NCBI RefSeq assembly: GCF_002407065.1
Contig: NZ_CP023564.1
Coordinates: forward strand, 62,001-126,000
DNA length: 64,000 bases
Reading direction: 5' to 3'
Source of the DNA: Brachybacterium ginsengisoli
Lineage (GTDB): Bacteria > Actinomycetota > Actinomycetes > Actinomycetales > Dermabacteraceae
Below are positions 7,900 to 15,856 of the stretch, piece by piece. How positions within the stretch are numbered: the stretch's first letter is position 1; the number at the start of each line of letters is the position of its first letter. The notes under the pieces are model-generated. The model had not been told where the DNA came from. It ran no database searches and saw only the letters and a list, made by a program, of their open reading frames with translations. The translations under genes were made by a program, and so were the position numbers.

Positions 7900-8619
7900 C
7901 TAGGCGTCGTCCCGGACGCCGTCTTCCAGGAATCGGACAGCAGTGATCCCTGTCAGGCGACGCACCTCGTCGTTCATGTGAGCCTGATGCGCATAGCCGG
8001 CACCGAGCGCGCGCTCGGCGGAAGTGCGGCCGGGCGACGCCCTCAGGCGCTGAAGCCGCGTCACCCGCGCCAGCAGCTTGGGTCCGTACCCGACGGCGTG
8101 CACCGTGCGACGGTGCAGCGTGCGCTCGGTGACCCCCAGGTCGGCGGCCACTTCGGCGACGCGAGCCCGCGGGCGTCCGAGGCGCTGCGCCGCGGCGGCG
8201 ACGAGGCCGTCCGGGGAGGCACGACGCTGCGAGACCGCGGCGGCGAGCAGCTCCAGGCGCCGACGGGGAGAGGCGGCGGCGAGATCCTCGACGAGCCGAC
8301 CCGCCCCCGTTCCCCAGACCTGCTCGAGAGGCACCCGCAGGTCCCGCAGTTCCGAGGCGGGCAGTCCCAGGACGGCGGCCGCGGCGCCCGGCCGAAGCCG
8401 GATCCCCGAGGAGCGCCGACCGGCCGGGAGCAGCACCTCATGGGCGGAGGTGTCGGGGCCGGCGACCACGAGCTCCTGCTCGGCGAGCCAGATCAGGTCG
8501 ACGCAGCCGTCGGGGTCGATCCGTCGGCCCCGCGACACATCGGCCTCGTGCTCCCACACGCACGACACCAGCGGGCCGAGACCGCCGGGCGCTGGGAGCT
8601 CGCGGTAGAGATCCGACAT
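7900..8619 (-). CDS. AraC/XylS family transcriptional regulator
   Basis: A 239-residue protein. The N-terminal part (YRELPAPGGLGPLVSCVWEHE, DGCVDLIW) resembles the DUF6597-type ligand domain found with AraC domains. The C-terminal DNA-binding domain has two helix-turn-helix motifs: VAEVAADLGVTERTLHRRTVHAVGYGPK and the second helix YAHQAHMNDEVRRLTGITAVRFL. ATG 8619 begins MSDLYRELP, the family-typical start. It probably controls the VOC gene just downstream. Confidence 0.85.
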   Translation of the reverse strand: MSDLYRELPAPGGLGPLVSCVWEHEADVSRGRRIDPDGCVDLIWLAEQELVVAGPDTSAHEVLLPAGRRSSGIRLRPGAAAAVLGLPASELRDLRVPLEQVWGTGAGRLVEDLAAASPRRRLELLAAAVSQRRASPDGLVAAAAQRLGRPRARVAEVAADLGVTERTLHRRTVHAVGYGPKLLARVTRLQRLRASPGRTSAERALGAGYAHQAHMNDEVRRLTGITAVRFLEDGVRDDA

Positions 8620-8770
8620 GGTGTCAGAGCGTATCGGCGTGGCTGTCGACCACGCCCCGGGCTGCGCCTGCTCGCGTGCGGCCAGTCGTGGCCCTTCTCC
8701 GCGAGCCAGGCGGCGGCCGCCTGCTCGGCGGAGTCCTCTGCCGCCTGCGGATGAGCCGCGGACGATCAGG

Positions 8771-9250
8771 TCAGGGCCGTTCGATGCTGAACCGCTGCTC
8801 GACCGTCCCGTCGGCCTCGACCGTCTCCTCGAACGGCACCGGGATCGCTCGGCGCCAGAACGAGGTGGCCTCGGGGTTCGAGGCCAGCTGCGTGATCGAC
8901 CAGGCCCCGGCGTGGGCCTCGAGCAGGTGACGCGCGGCAGCGAGGCCGACGCCCTCGCGCCGATACTTCCGGAGCACGAAGAACTCGGCCATCTGGATCC
9001 GCTCCGCCTCCCGCACCAGGGCGAATCCCGCAGGACGGCCCTCGACCCGGAACACGTAGGCGTGGCGGCCCTGCTCGTGGCGGTACGCATCGAGCCAGGC
9101 GTAGTGGAAGAGGCCGTGCTCATCGACGTCCCAGCCCGTGTGCTCGGAGAAGTCGTGGAGATAGAGCTGCAGCAGCCCGGCGAGGAGGTCGAAGTCCTCG
9201 CCCCTCGCCGGGCGGACCGTGGGAGCTGAGGCGGAGCGGGGAACGGTCAT
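8771..9250 (-). CDS. GNAT family N-acetyltransferase
   Basis: A 159-residue acetyltransferase. Motif A is recognisable as MAEFFVLRKYRREGVGLAAARHLLEAH (R-x-x-G-x-G-like with Glu replacing the first Gln/Gly), preceded by the AYVFRVEGRPAGFALV beta strands and followed by WSITQLASNPEATSFWRR. Acceptor unknown. It starts at ATG 9250, 84 bp downstream of the third APH-like kinase gene on the same strand. Confidence 0.82.
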   Translation of the reverse strand: MTVPRSASAPTVRPARGEDFDLLAGLLQLYLHDFSEHTGWDVDEHGLFHYAWLDAYRHEQGRHAYVFRVEGRPAGFALVREAERIQMAEFFVLRKYRREGVGLAAARHLLEAHAGAWSITQLASNPEATSFWRRAIPVPFEETVEADGTVEQRFSIERP

Positions 9251-9334
9251 ACGGTCACCGTAGATGTGGCTCCTACGTGAGAGCTCGTGCTTTTCCGGGG
9301 GAGACTGCCGCTGGGGACGGACGCCGCCCTCGCA

Positions 9335-10237
9335 TCACTGCCTCTCCGCCCAGTCCTCGAGGAGCAGGTCGAACGCGCTGCGAAGTCCCGCGACCTCGCC
9401 CGGTCCGAGGAACGTGGCGAACTCCGGATACTGCTCGACGAGGATCAGCAGCTGCTGCGCGGTGATGGATCGGTGGACGGCCGCGGAAGCGGTGCCGGCG
9501 GCGGCGCTGTAGGCCTCGATCACCTGGTCGCGGGGGATGCTGCCGGCTGCTGCTGCCGCTCGGGTGAGGGCGAAGGCCACGTCGCCGATCGACGGCCCGA
9601 CGTGAGCGGACTGCCAGTCCACCAGCAGGAGCGTCCCGTCGGTCGTCAGCACGACGTTCCCGAGGTGGCTGTCGCCGTGCACGAAGGATGCGGGTCCGTC
9701 CGATACAGCGTCGTGGAGCCGGTCCAGGGCGCTGCACGCGGCCTCGAGCCGGGCATCATCGCCCTCGCCGTTCCAGAGCTGCTGGGCGAACACGGCGAGC
9801 TCGTCGACGGGGCGCGAGCTCACGGCGTGGAGGGGAGCGAACCGCCCTGCGAGCTCGCGCGATCCCGCGTGCAGCTTTCCCAGCAGGACTGCGAGATCGT
9901 GCCACTGCGCCGATGTCCACTCCGACGCCGGAGGGGCGGGCCGGTGCCGTTCGAGGGCGATCGCGATCCACTCCTCCGTGCGGTGTGCGGCGACGAGGCG
10001 AGGAGCCGGGAGCGGCACCCGGAGCAAGAGCTCGGTGTAGACGTCGAGCTCGCGTCGGGCGCGGTGCGATGACTCCGGGGTTCCGAACGAGCTGACCTTC
10101 ACCACCACGGGCTCTCCGCCGGGCGTCACCGCTCCCAGCACGCTCGAGCCCGACATCCCCCCGGTGAGAGCAGGGGCGACGGGGTCCGCATGCACGCCCA
10201 GCGCGTCGAGCACCTCCGCGACCGAGATCCCTGGCAT
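9335..10237 (-). CDS. APH family phosphotransferase
   Basis: A 300-residue kinase-like protein. The catalytic loop is SFVHGDSHLGNVVL (His-Gly-Asp with Asn five residues after) and the metal-binding segment is LLLVDWQSAHVGPSIGDVAF; the N-lobe has PVVVKVSSFGT with the ATP-anchoring Lys. The family includes homoserine, choline and aminoglycoside kinases; the substrate here is unknown. ATG 10237 starts MPGISVAEVLDAL. It is the best-conserved of the three such kinases in the window. Confidence 0.83.
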   Translation of the reverse strand: MPGISVAEVLDALGVHADPVAPALTGGMSGSSVLGAVTPGGEPVVVKVSSFGTPESSHRARRELDVYTELLLRVPLPAPRLVAAHRTEEWIAIALERHRPAPPASEWTSAQWHDLAVLLGKLHAGSRELAGRFAPLHAVSSRPVDELAVFAQQLWNGEGDDARLEAACSALDRLHDAVSDGPASFVHGDSHLGNVVLTTDGTLLLVDWQSAHVGPSIGDVAFALTRAAAAAGSIPRDQVIEAYSAAAGTASAAVHRSITAQQLLILVEQYPEFATFLGPGEVAGLRSAFDLLLEDWAERQ

Positions 10238-10488
10238 GGCGGCAACGCTAGACCCTGTGGGGGACGGAGGACACCTCGCGTTCTCCGCGTCGGGAGCGCC
10301 GACGCGGTCAGTCGTCGCTCTCCGCGGCTGGGCGCTCGGCCTCGCCGGGCTGGGGTTCGTGCCGACCGCACTCCTCGCGGCCCTGAGCCCGACGCTGAGG
10401 CGGCTCGAGGCGGATGGGTGATCCTGCGATCCCCTGACGCAGCACGCCGGACTCAGGCTCAAGCTCGGCGGCAGCGCCCTCATCGAGG

Positions 10489-11169
10489 TCAGCCGACGAG
10501 CCGCTCGGCCGCTCGGCGCACTGCCTGCTCCCGGCGGCTGTGCGTCGCCGAGATGGTCTCCCGGACCTGTGCGGGGTCGGCCTCCGGTCGATCGGGACGG
10601 CCGGCATCGAAGGGCGGCTGCGGATCGTACTCCAGAGCCAACTGCGCACTGCGCGCCGTCTCCGGGTCGTACAGCTCGGCGGCGACGGAGAGCGCCATGT
10701 CGATGCCCGCGGTGACCCCGCCGCCGGTGATCACCGGGCCGTCCCGCACCACCCGGGCCCGCTCCGGGATCGCACCGAGCAGCTCGAGCATGGCGTGGGA
10801 GGCCCAGTGGGTCGTCGCGCGCCGGCCCGTCAGCAGGCCGGCCGCACCGAGGACGAAAGCGCCTGTGCACACGCTCGTCACGCACTGCGCCCCGCGGGCC
10901 TGACGGCGCACGAAGTCCAGAGCGCTCTCGTCCTCGAGCAGGTCGAACGCTCCCTGCCCGCCCGGGACGAGCAGCACGTCGGCCTGCGGGGCGTCCTCGA
11001 AGGACACCGTCGGCACGATCGAGAACCCCACGTCGGTGAGTACCGGCGCGTCGTCCCGCCAGGCGAGGTGCACGCGCGCTCCGGGCAGGCGGGAGAACAC
11101 CTGCACAGGCCCGGTGAGGTCCAGCTGGGTCACGTTCGGGAACAGCACGGCCACCACGTCGAGGGTCAT
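10489..11169 (-). CDS. DJ-1/PfpI family protein (isonitrile hydratase-like)
   Basis: A 226-residue protein with the flavodoxin-like PfpI fold. It begins LDVVAVLFPNVTQLDLTGPVQVFS (with the early acidic/polar residues of the isonitrile hydratase subgroup), has the nucleophile elbow VTSVCTGAFVLGAAGLL (Cys), then RRATTHWA (partner His region) and GPVITGGGVTAGIDMAL. Without a C-terminal AraC domain it is likely an enzyme, not a regulator. The last 40 residues are a charged extension. Start ATG 11169. The true reaction is not determined. Confidence 0.82.
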   Translation of the reverse strand: MTLDVVAVLFPNVTQLDLTGPVQVFSRLPGARVHLAWRDDAPVLTDVGFSIVPTVSFEDAPQADVLLVPGGQGAFDLLEDESALDFVRRQARGAQCVTSVCTGAFVLGAAGLLTGRRATTHWASHAMLELLGAIPERARVVRDGPVITGGGVTAGIDMALSVAAELYDPETARSAQLALEYDPQPPFDAGRPDRPEADPAQVRETISATHSRREQAVRRAAERLVG

Positions 11170-11242
11170 GGGGTCAGTATTCCCCGTGGGGTGCGGCGGG
11201 GCAGCGGGCGCCGCCCTGTTCGCGACGGTCCGGGGTCTGCGC

Positions 11243-11896
11243 TCAGCAGTCCAGGATCACCTCGGCGAGGAGATCCGGCTGCGAGATGTACGCCGAGTGG
11301 CTCGCTGTGAGGTGCCGGCTGCTCGAGCATCTCGCCGCCATCCTGCGCTGGAGCGTCGGGCTCACGGCGCGGTCGTCGTCACAGACGACGTAGTGGCTCG
11401 GAGCGTGCCTCCACGTCGCACGCCTGACCACTCCCCGACCGTGACCGCTGGCCTGCGGCACCAGCAGCGCGGTCGCGCGCTCGGCGTCCTCCTCCGTGCA
11501 GTCGGCATAGAACAGCTCGGACGCGTACTCGTCAGGGATACAGCTCCCACCGGAGGGGTGAGGACGCACCCAGGAGTTGACGAGCGCGTCGGGACCGCCG
11601 AGCTCGGCGCAGCTCTCCCCGGTCTCCGGCACGAACGCGGCGACGAAGACGAAGGACCGGCCGCCGAGCACGTCGGCGATCACCGCGCCGCCGTAGCTGT
11701 GCCCGACCAGCACGGGAGCGGACGGGCACCGGTCGACCGCCCGCTGCACGGCGCGGACATCCTGCTCGAAGCTCCCCCGGTGCAGCCTCGGGACGGAGAC
11801 CCGAGCGCCCCTGCGCTCGAGCGCGGTCCTGAGCGCATCCATGTGGGCGGGCTGGTGGAACAGCCCGTGCACGAGGACGACCTCGGGCGGCGACAT
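11243..11896 (-). CDS. Alpha/beta hydrolase
   Basis: A 217-residue serine hydrolase of the small single-domain type. EVVLVHGLFHQPAHMDALRTAL provides the oxyanion-hole region, VLVGHSYGGAVIADVL the nucleophile elbow (Gly-His-Ser-Tyr-Gly), and TASHSAYISQPDLLAEVI the C-terminal catalytic His region. The start at ATG 11896 gives a usual length for the family; there is no strong ribosome site. It faces away from the larA promoter with 134 bp between the starts. Substrate unknown. Confidence 0.83.
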   Translation of the reverse strand: MSPPEVVLVHGLFHQPAHMDALRTALERRGARVSVPRLHRGSFEQDVRAVQRAVDRCPSAPVLVGHSYGGAVIADVLGGRSFVFVAAFVPETGESCAELGGPDALVNSWVRPHPSGGSCIPDEYASELFYADCTEEDAERATALLVPQASGHGRGVVRRATWRHAPSHYVVCDDDRAVSPTLQRRMAARCSSSRHLTASHSAYISQPDLLAEVILDC

Positions 11897-11995
11897 GGAC
11901 AGCAGTAGAGCACGATCCTGCGCGTGCCGCTGTCCTCCCTCTCGCGGCCACCGCGTCGCCCGCACCGGGCACCCATGGCAACAGCCGGGCCGTCC

Positions 11996-12024
11996 TTGTC
12001 CCCGGCCTGGCCACGGCGCATAGT
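11996..12024 (+). promoter_or_regulatory. Candidate promoter for larA giving a leaderless transcript
   Basis: TTGTCC (11996-12001) and CATAGT (12019-12024) are separated by 17 bp. Transcription would begin about 7 bases after the -10 element, that is at or next to the ATG at 12031, and no Shine-Dalgarno is seen before that ATG. Leaderless transcripts are common in actinobacteria; this instance is inference. Confidence 0.4.
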
Positions 12025-12030
12025 GGAACG

Positions 12031-13383
12031 ATGAGCGAGACGACGGCGACCCAGCAGCCCACGATCCACCCGATCCCCGAGGGTCTCGCGGAACGCGCCG
12101 CGCTCCTCGGCGGTCCCGAGGGGATCCTCACCGACGAGCAGATCGCGGGCTTCGTCGCCGAGCAGCTCGCCGGGACCGACTACGACGGCAAGAGCGTCTG
12201 CCTGATCATCCCCGACGGCACCCGCTCCGTCCCGCTGCCGAAGGTGCTGCCCGCGATCCACGACGCGCTCGCCGGCCGTGCTTCCTCCGTCACCGTGCTC
12301 ATCGCCCTGGGCACCCATGCCGCGATGAGCGAGCAGGCCATCGACACCCTCCTCGGGGCGACCGGGCGCGGTGCCGCGGCGACCTACCCGGAGTGGACCG
12401 TCCTCAACCACGCCTGGGACGACCCCTCCCAGATCGCGGACCTCGGCGAGATCCCCGCCGAGCGGATCGCCGAGCTCACCGGCGGTCTGCTCACCGACGT
12501 CCCCATGACCGTGCAGATCAACAGGCTCTGCGTCGAGTCGGACGTCAACCTGATCGTCGGCCCCGTCTTCCCCCACGAGGTCGTGGGCTTCTCCGGCGGG
12601 AACAAGTACTTCTTCCCCGGCTGCTCGGTGCACGACGTCATCGATATCTCCCACTGGGTGGGCGCGCTCATCACCGCCAGCCGCATCATCGGCACCCTCG
12701 GCATCACCCCCGTGCGTCAGCTGATCGACGCCGCGAGCGAGCTCATCCCCTCCGAGAAGCTCGCTGTCACCATGGACGTCGCCGAGGGCGGAGCGGATCT
12801 CGGGGCGATCGCCTACGGCGACCCGCAGGCCGCCTGGGCCGCGATGGCGAAGATCTCCGCCCGGACCCACATCACCTACGTCGAGAAGCCCTACCAGCGG
12901 ATCGTCGCGCTGGTCCCGGAGATGTACGAGGACATGTGGACCGGGGCGAAGGGCTTCTACAAGTCCGAGCCCGTCTGCGCCGACGGCGGCGACGTCATCA
13001 TCTACGCCCCGCACATCACCGAGGTCGCCGCGATGCACCCCGGCATCCGCGACATCGGCTATCACAACATCGAGTACTTCACGAAGCAGTGGGACCGGTT
13101 CAAGGACCACCCCTGGGGCGAGCTCGCCCACTCCACGCACGTGACGGGCCTGGGCACCTACGACCCCGAGACCGGCGTCGAGCAGCAGCGGGTGAACCGC
13201 TACTTCGCCACCTCCATCTCGAAGGAGGAGACCGAGGCGCACAACGTCCTCTACATGGACCCGGCCTCTCTCGACCTCGAGGCGCTGCGCGCGGATCCCG
13301 ACACCCTCGTGATCGATCACGCCGGCGAGGTGCTGTTCCGCCTTGCCTCCGAGCGCGACGGGATCGCGGGGCAGCCGCGGTGA
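12031..13383 (+). CDS. larA: Nickel-dependent lactate racemase family protein
   Basis: A 450-residue LarA homologue. LarA interconverts L- and D-lactate (and relatives interconvert other 2-hydroxyacids) using a nickel pincer cofactor tethered to a lysine. The segment VVGFSGGNKYFFPGCSV carries that Lys (K192), PHEVVG provides a conserved His just before it, and the GTH motif (H96) and PDGTR motif lie in the N-terminal domain. The length matches the longer LarA homologue group better than the 424-residue Lactobacillus enzyme, so a substrate other than lactate is possible. The stop overlaps the larE start (GTGA), and larE and larB supply the cofactor pathway, which supports the call strongly. 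Confidence 0.88.
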   Translation: MSETTATQQPTIHPIPEGLAERAALLGGPEGILTDEQIAGFVAEQLAGTDYDGKSVCLIIPDGTRSVPLPKVLPAIHDALAGRASSVTVLIALGTHAAMSEQAIDTLLGATGRGAAATYPEWTVLNHAWDDPSQIADLGEIPAERIAELTGGLLTDVPMTVQINRLCVESDVNLIVGPVFPHEVVGFSGGNKYFFPGCSVHDVIDISHWVGALITASRIIGTLGITPVRQLIDAASELIPSEKLAVTMDVAEGGADLGAIAYGDPQAAWAAMAKISARTHITYVEKPYQRIVALVPEMYEDMWTGAKGFYKSEPVCADGGDVIIYAPHITEVAAMHPGIRDIGYHNIEYFTKQWDRFKDHPWGELAHSTHVTGLGTYDPETGVEQQRVNRYFATSISKEETEAHNVLYMDPASLDLEALRADPDTLVIDHAGEVLFRLASERDGIAGQPR

Positions 13384-14336
13384 CCAGCCTTCGTGAGCCC
13401 GTCACCCTGACCCTCGGCACCGCGCCGTCGGCCCCCACCTCGCTGTTCGCGCCCGGACATCCCGGCTTCGAGGTCGAGGCGATGACGCCCGACGCCCTGA
13501 ACGGCGAAGCGCTCGCGCTGGCGGACGCGGTCGCCGCCGAGCTCGCGGGCGTCCGAAAGCTCGGCGTCGCCTATTCCGGCGGCGTCGACTCCGCCGTGCT
13601 GCTCGCGCTCGCGGTGCGCGCGCTCGGCGCCGAGAATGTCACCGCCCTGCTCGGGGTCTCCCCGTCCCTCGCCCGACGGGAGCGGCGCCTGGCCCACCAG
13701 GTCGCGCGCGTGATCGGCGCCGAGGTGCTCGAGGTCGCGACCCTCGAGGGCGAGAACCCCGACTACCAGAAGAACGACGCCGCGCGGTGCTTCCACTGCA
13801 AGGACGAGCTGTTCACCCGCATCGACGACGACGTGGTCGGCGCGCAGCAGCTCGACGCGGTCGCCTACGGCGAGAACGCCGACGACGCCACCCGCCACGA
13901 CCGCCCCGGCGCGGGCGCCGCCACCCGCCATCGCGTGCTGCGCCCGCTCTCCGTCGTCGGCATGACGAAGTCGCAGGTGCGCGAGGTGGCCAGGCAGCTC
14001 TCGCTGCCCGTCGCGGACAAGCCCGCCGCCCCCTGCCTGGCCTCCCGGATCCCCTTCGGCCAGGAGGTCACCCCCGAGAAGCTGCGCCAGATCGACGACC
14101 TCGAGGACGCCGTCTACGAGCAGGGCTTCAGCGACTGCCGGGTGCGCCACCACGGCGCCGTGGGCCGCATCGAGCTGCCCACGGACGAGCTCGCGCGGGC
14201 CATGGAGCCCGAGATCCGCGCCGCCCTCGTCGCCGCCGGGAAGGAGACCGGGTTCCAGCACGTCACCATCGACCTCGACGGCATCCGCTCGGGCCTGTTC
14301 TCCCTGCAGGTCGTGGGCAGGGGCGGGCATGCCTGA
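13380..14336 (+). CDS. larE: ATP-dependent sacrificial sulfur transferase LarE
   Basis: A 318-residue PP-loop protein. LarE adenylates the nicotinate-derived P2CMN precursor and donates sulfur from its own cysteine to make the pincer thioacids. The PP-loop is GVAYSGGVDSAVLLAL (SGGVDS at 66-71). Cysteines are in RCFHCKDELF (C137, C140) and PCLASRIPFG (C219); the last corresponds to the position of the sacrificial cysteine in the well-studied enzyme, as far as I can judge by eye. Three cysteines in total in these blocks would fit the iron-sulfur-dependent LarE type as well. GTG start 13380 overlaps larA; the end overlaps larB by 8 bp. Confidence 0.9.
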   Translation: MTSLREPVTLTLGTAPSAPTSLFAPGHPGFEVEAMTPDALNGEALALADAVAAELAGVRKLGVAYSGGVDSAVLLALAVRALGAENVTALLGVSPSLARRERRLAHQVARVIGAEVLEVATLEGENPDYQKNDAARCFHCKDELFTRIDDDVVGAQQLDAVAYGENADDATRHDRPGAGAATRHRVLRPLSVVGMTKSQVREVARQLSLPVADKPAAPCLASRIPFGQEVTPEKLRQIDDLEDAVYEQGFSDCRVRHHGAVGRIELPTDELARAMEPEIRAALVAAGKETGFQHVTIDLDGIRSGLFSLQVVGRGGHA

Positions 14337-15042
14337 GGGCGCGGCCGACGGGCGGATCGAGGGCTTCCTCGACCTCGATCTCGACCGGGCGCAGCGCCGC
14401 GGCGCGCCCGAGGCGGTGCTGTGCGACGCCAAGAGCGTCGAGCAGGTCGCCGCGATCGCGGCGGAGTACGCCCGCCTGCACGCCGAGGGTCGCGACGATC
14501 TCGGGCCGGTGCTGTTCACCCGGGCCGACGCCGACCGCGCCGAGGCGGTGCTCGCCGCCCTGCCGGACGCCTTCCACGACCCCGCCGCCCGCCTGCTCGC
14601 CTGGCCCGCCGCGCCGCCGGAGCCGACGGGAGGCCTGGTCATCGTGGCCTGCGCCGGCACCAGCGACCTGCCCGCGGCGCGGGAGGCGGAGCTCACCGCG
14701 CGCTACCTGGGCCGGCCCACCCGCCTCATCGCCGACATCGGCATCGCCGGACTGCACCGGCTCCTGAACCGCCTGCCCGAGCTGCGCGAGGCGGCGTGCG
14801 TGGTGGTCGCCGCCGGGATGGACGGGGCGCTGCCCACCGTGGTCGCCGGGCAGATCAGCGCGCCCGTCGTCGCGCTGCCCACCTCCGTCGGCTACGGCGT
14901 CGCCTCCGGCGGCGTCACCGCGGCGCTGACGATGCTCTCCGCGTGCGCGCCGGGCATCGGCGTGGTGAACATCGACAACGGCTACGGCGCCGGGCACCTC
15001 GCCGCGCAGATCGCGCGCTGGGCTCCCGCGCCGATCCTCTGA
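14329..15042 (+). CDS. larB: Nickel pincer cofactor biosynthesis protein LarB
   Basis: A 237-residue protein of the AIR carboxylase-like family. LarB carboxylates and hydrolyses nicotinic acid adenine dinucleotide, the first step to the LarA cofactor. Family blocks visible: CDAKSVEQVAAIAAEY near residue 30, VIVACAGTSDLPAAREAELTARYLG in the middle, IADIGIAGLHRLL, and the C-terminal VVAAGMDGALPTVVAGQISAPVVALPTSVGYG. It overlaps larE by 8 bp. No larC (nickel insertion) follows; the gene converges with a Doc toxin gene after 36 bp, so LarC must come from elsewhere. Confidence 0.9.
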   Translation: MPEGAADGRIEGFLDLDLDRAQRRGAPEAVLCDAKSVEQVAAIAAEYARLHAEGRDDLGPVLFTRADADRAEAVLAALPDAFHDPAARLLAWPAAPPEPTGGLVIVACAGTSDLPAAREAELTARYLGRPTRLIADIGIAGLHRLLNRLPELREAACVVVAAGMDGALPTVVAGQISAPVVALPTSVGYGVASGGVTAALTMLSACAPGIGVVNIDNGYGAGHLAAQIARWAPAPIL

Positions 15043-15078
15043 CCGTGCCGACCCTCTGACCGCGCCGTCCCGGCGAGG

Positions 15079-15441
15079 TCAGTGCCACCGGGTGAGGGCG
15101 GCGGCGATGTCGGAGGGCTCCACGGCTCCCGTGGCGACCGCGATCACCAGGTCGTACGCGTCGTCGTCCGGTGCCTCGATCTCGATGTCGTTCAGGCCGT
15201 AGAAGACGATCACCCCGAGCCAGCCCAGACGCTTGTTCCCGTCGACCAGGGCGTGATTCCGCACGAGCGACTCGAGGAGAACGGCGGCTTTGGTGTCCAG
15301 GTCCGGATACGCCTCCCGCCCCCAGAGTCGGGTCGCGGGACGATGGGCGGCGGAGTCGAGCAGCCCGACATCCCGCACCGGCCCGACGCCCAGGTCGTCC
15401 ACGAGGACGAGCAGGTCCTCGAGGGTGAGGAACGTGGTCAC
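15079..15441 (-). CDS. Doc-type toxin (Fic/DOC family)
   Basis: A 120-residue death-on-curing-like toxin. The Fic motif reads HALVDGNKRLGW (His, Asp-Gly-Asn-Lys-Arg), the catalytic loop that in Doc phosphorylates EF-Tu and in Fic enzymes AMPylates targets. Upstream block GLLDSAAHRPATRLWG and EAYPDLDTKAAVLLESLVRNH match Doc. The start overlaps the antitoxin stop by 4 bp (15438-15441). Doc kinase activity rather than AMPylation would be expected from the Lys in place of Gly at the motif (DGNKR is shared by both, so this is not decisive). Confidence 0.85.
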   Translation of the reverse strand: MTTFLTLEDLLVLVDDLGVGPVRDVGLLDSAAHRPATRLWGREAYPDLDTKAAVLLESLVRNHALVDGNKRLGWLGVIVFYGLNDIEIEAPDDDAYDLVIAVATGAVEPSDIAAALTRWH

Positions 15442-15635
15442 CGACCCAGCCGGTCGAGCAGATCGGCGTAGCGCTCCCGGCCCCGCACGGAGAGGGCCTG
15501 CACCGCCTGCTGGTGGCCGCGACGGGCGGCGGCTTCACGGATCGCCCGCACGGTGGCCTCCTGGCGGCTGATGCCCTCCTGCTCGGCGAGGTCGGCCAGG
15601 ATCTTCTCATCGGTGTCGGTCAGTCGAAGTGTCAT
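15438..15635 (-). CDS. Ribbon-helix-helix-like antitoxin of the Doc module
   Basis: A 65-residue protein beginning MTLRLTDTDEKILADLAEQE, a short N-terminal strand followed by two helices, as in CopG/RHH DNA-binding antitoxins, then a C-terminal toxin-binding part (QQAVQALSVRGRERYADLLDRLGR). It does not look like the Phd fold usually paired with Doc. ATG 15635 is chosen since AGGG lies 6 bases upstream; ATG 15641 would have no space for that site. The inverted repeat 15650-15666 lies just upstream and is the probable autoregulatory operator. Confidence 0.75.
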   Translation of the reverse strand: MTLRLTDTDEKILADLAEQEGISRQEATVRAIREAAARRGHQQAVQALSVRGRERYADLLDRLGR

Positions 15636-15649
15636 CGCCATCCCTGAAT

Positions 15650-15666
15650 GATACCAACGTGGTATC
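15650..15666. promoter_or_regulatory. Inverted repeat operator of the toxin-antitoxin operon
   Basis: GATACCAACGTGGTATC: perfect 7-nt arms around 3 bases, 15 bp before the antitoxin start. On the minus strand it overlaps TATCAT, a possible -10 element, so binding by the antitoxin would block transcription. Binding is inferred. Confidence 0.6.
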
Positions 15667-15856
15667 GCGGAGTCGATGGTCCGTGGACCGTGCGCGCGCC
15701 CCGACAGGGCCCTGATCTCGCCCTCTTCCGTCGGCGGACGCCGTGCGTTCATGCCCACGACGCTGGAGCGATCCACCGGGCCCGTAGCGTTCCGCGCGTC
15801 CACCATCGCGCACCTGCTCGCCGCGCACCGACCGCTTCCGAGAGGCGCCCTCCCCG

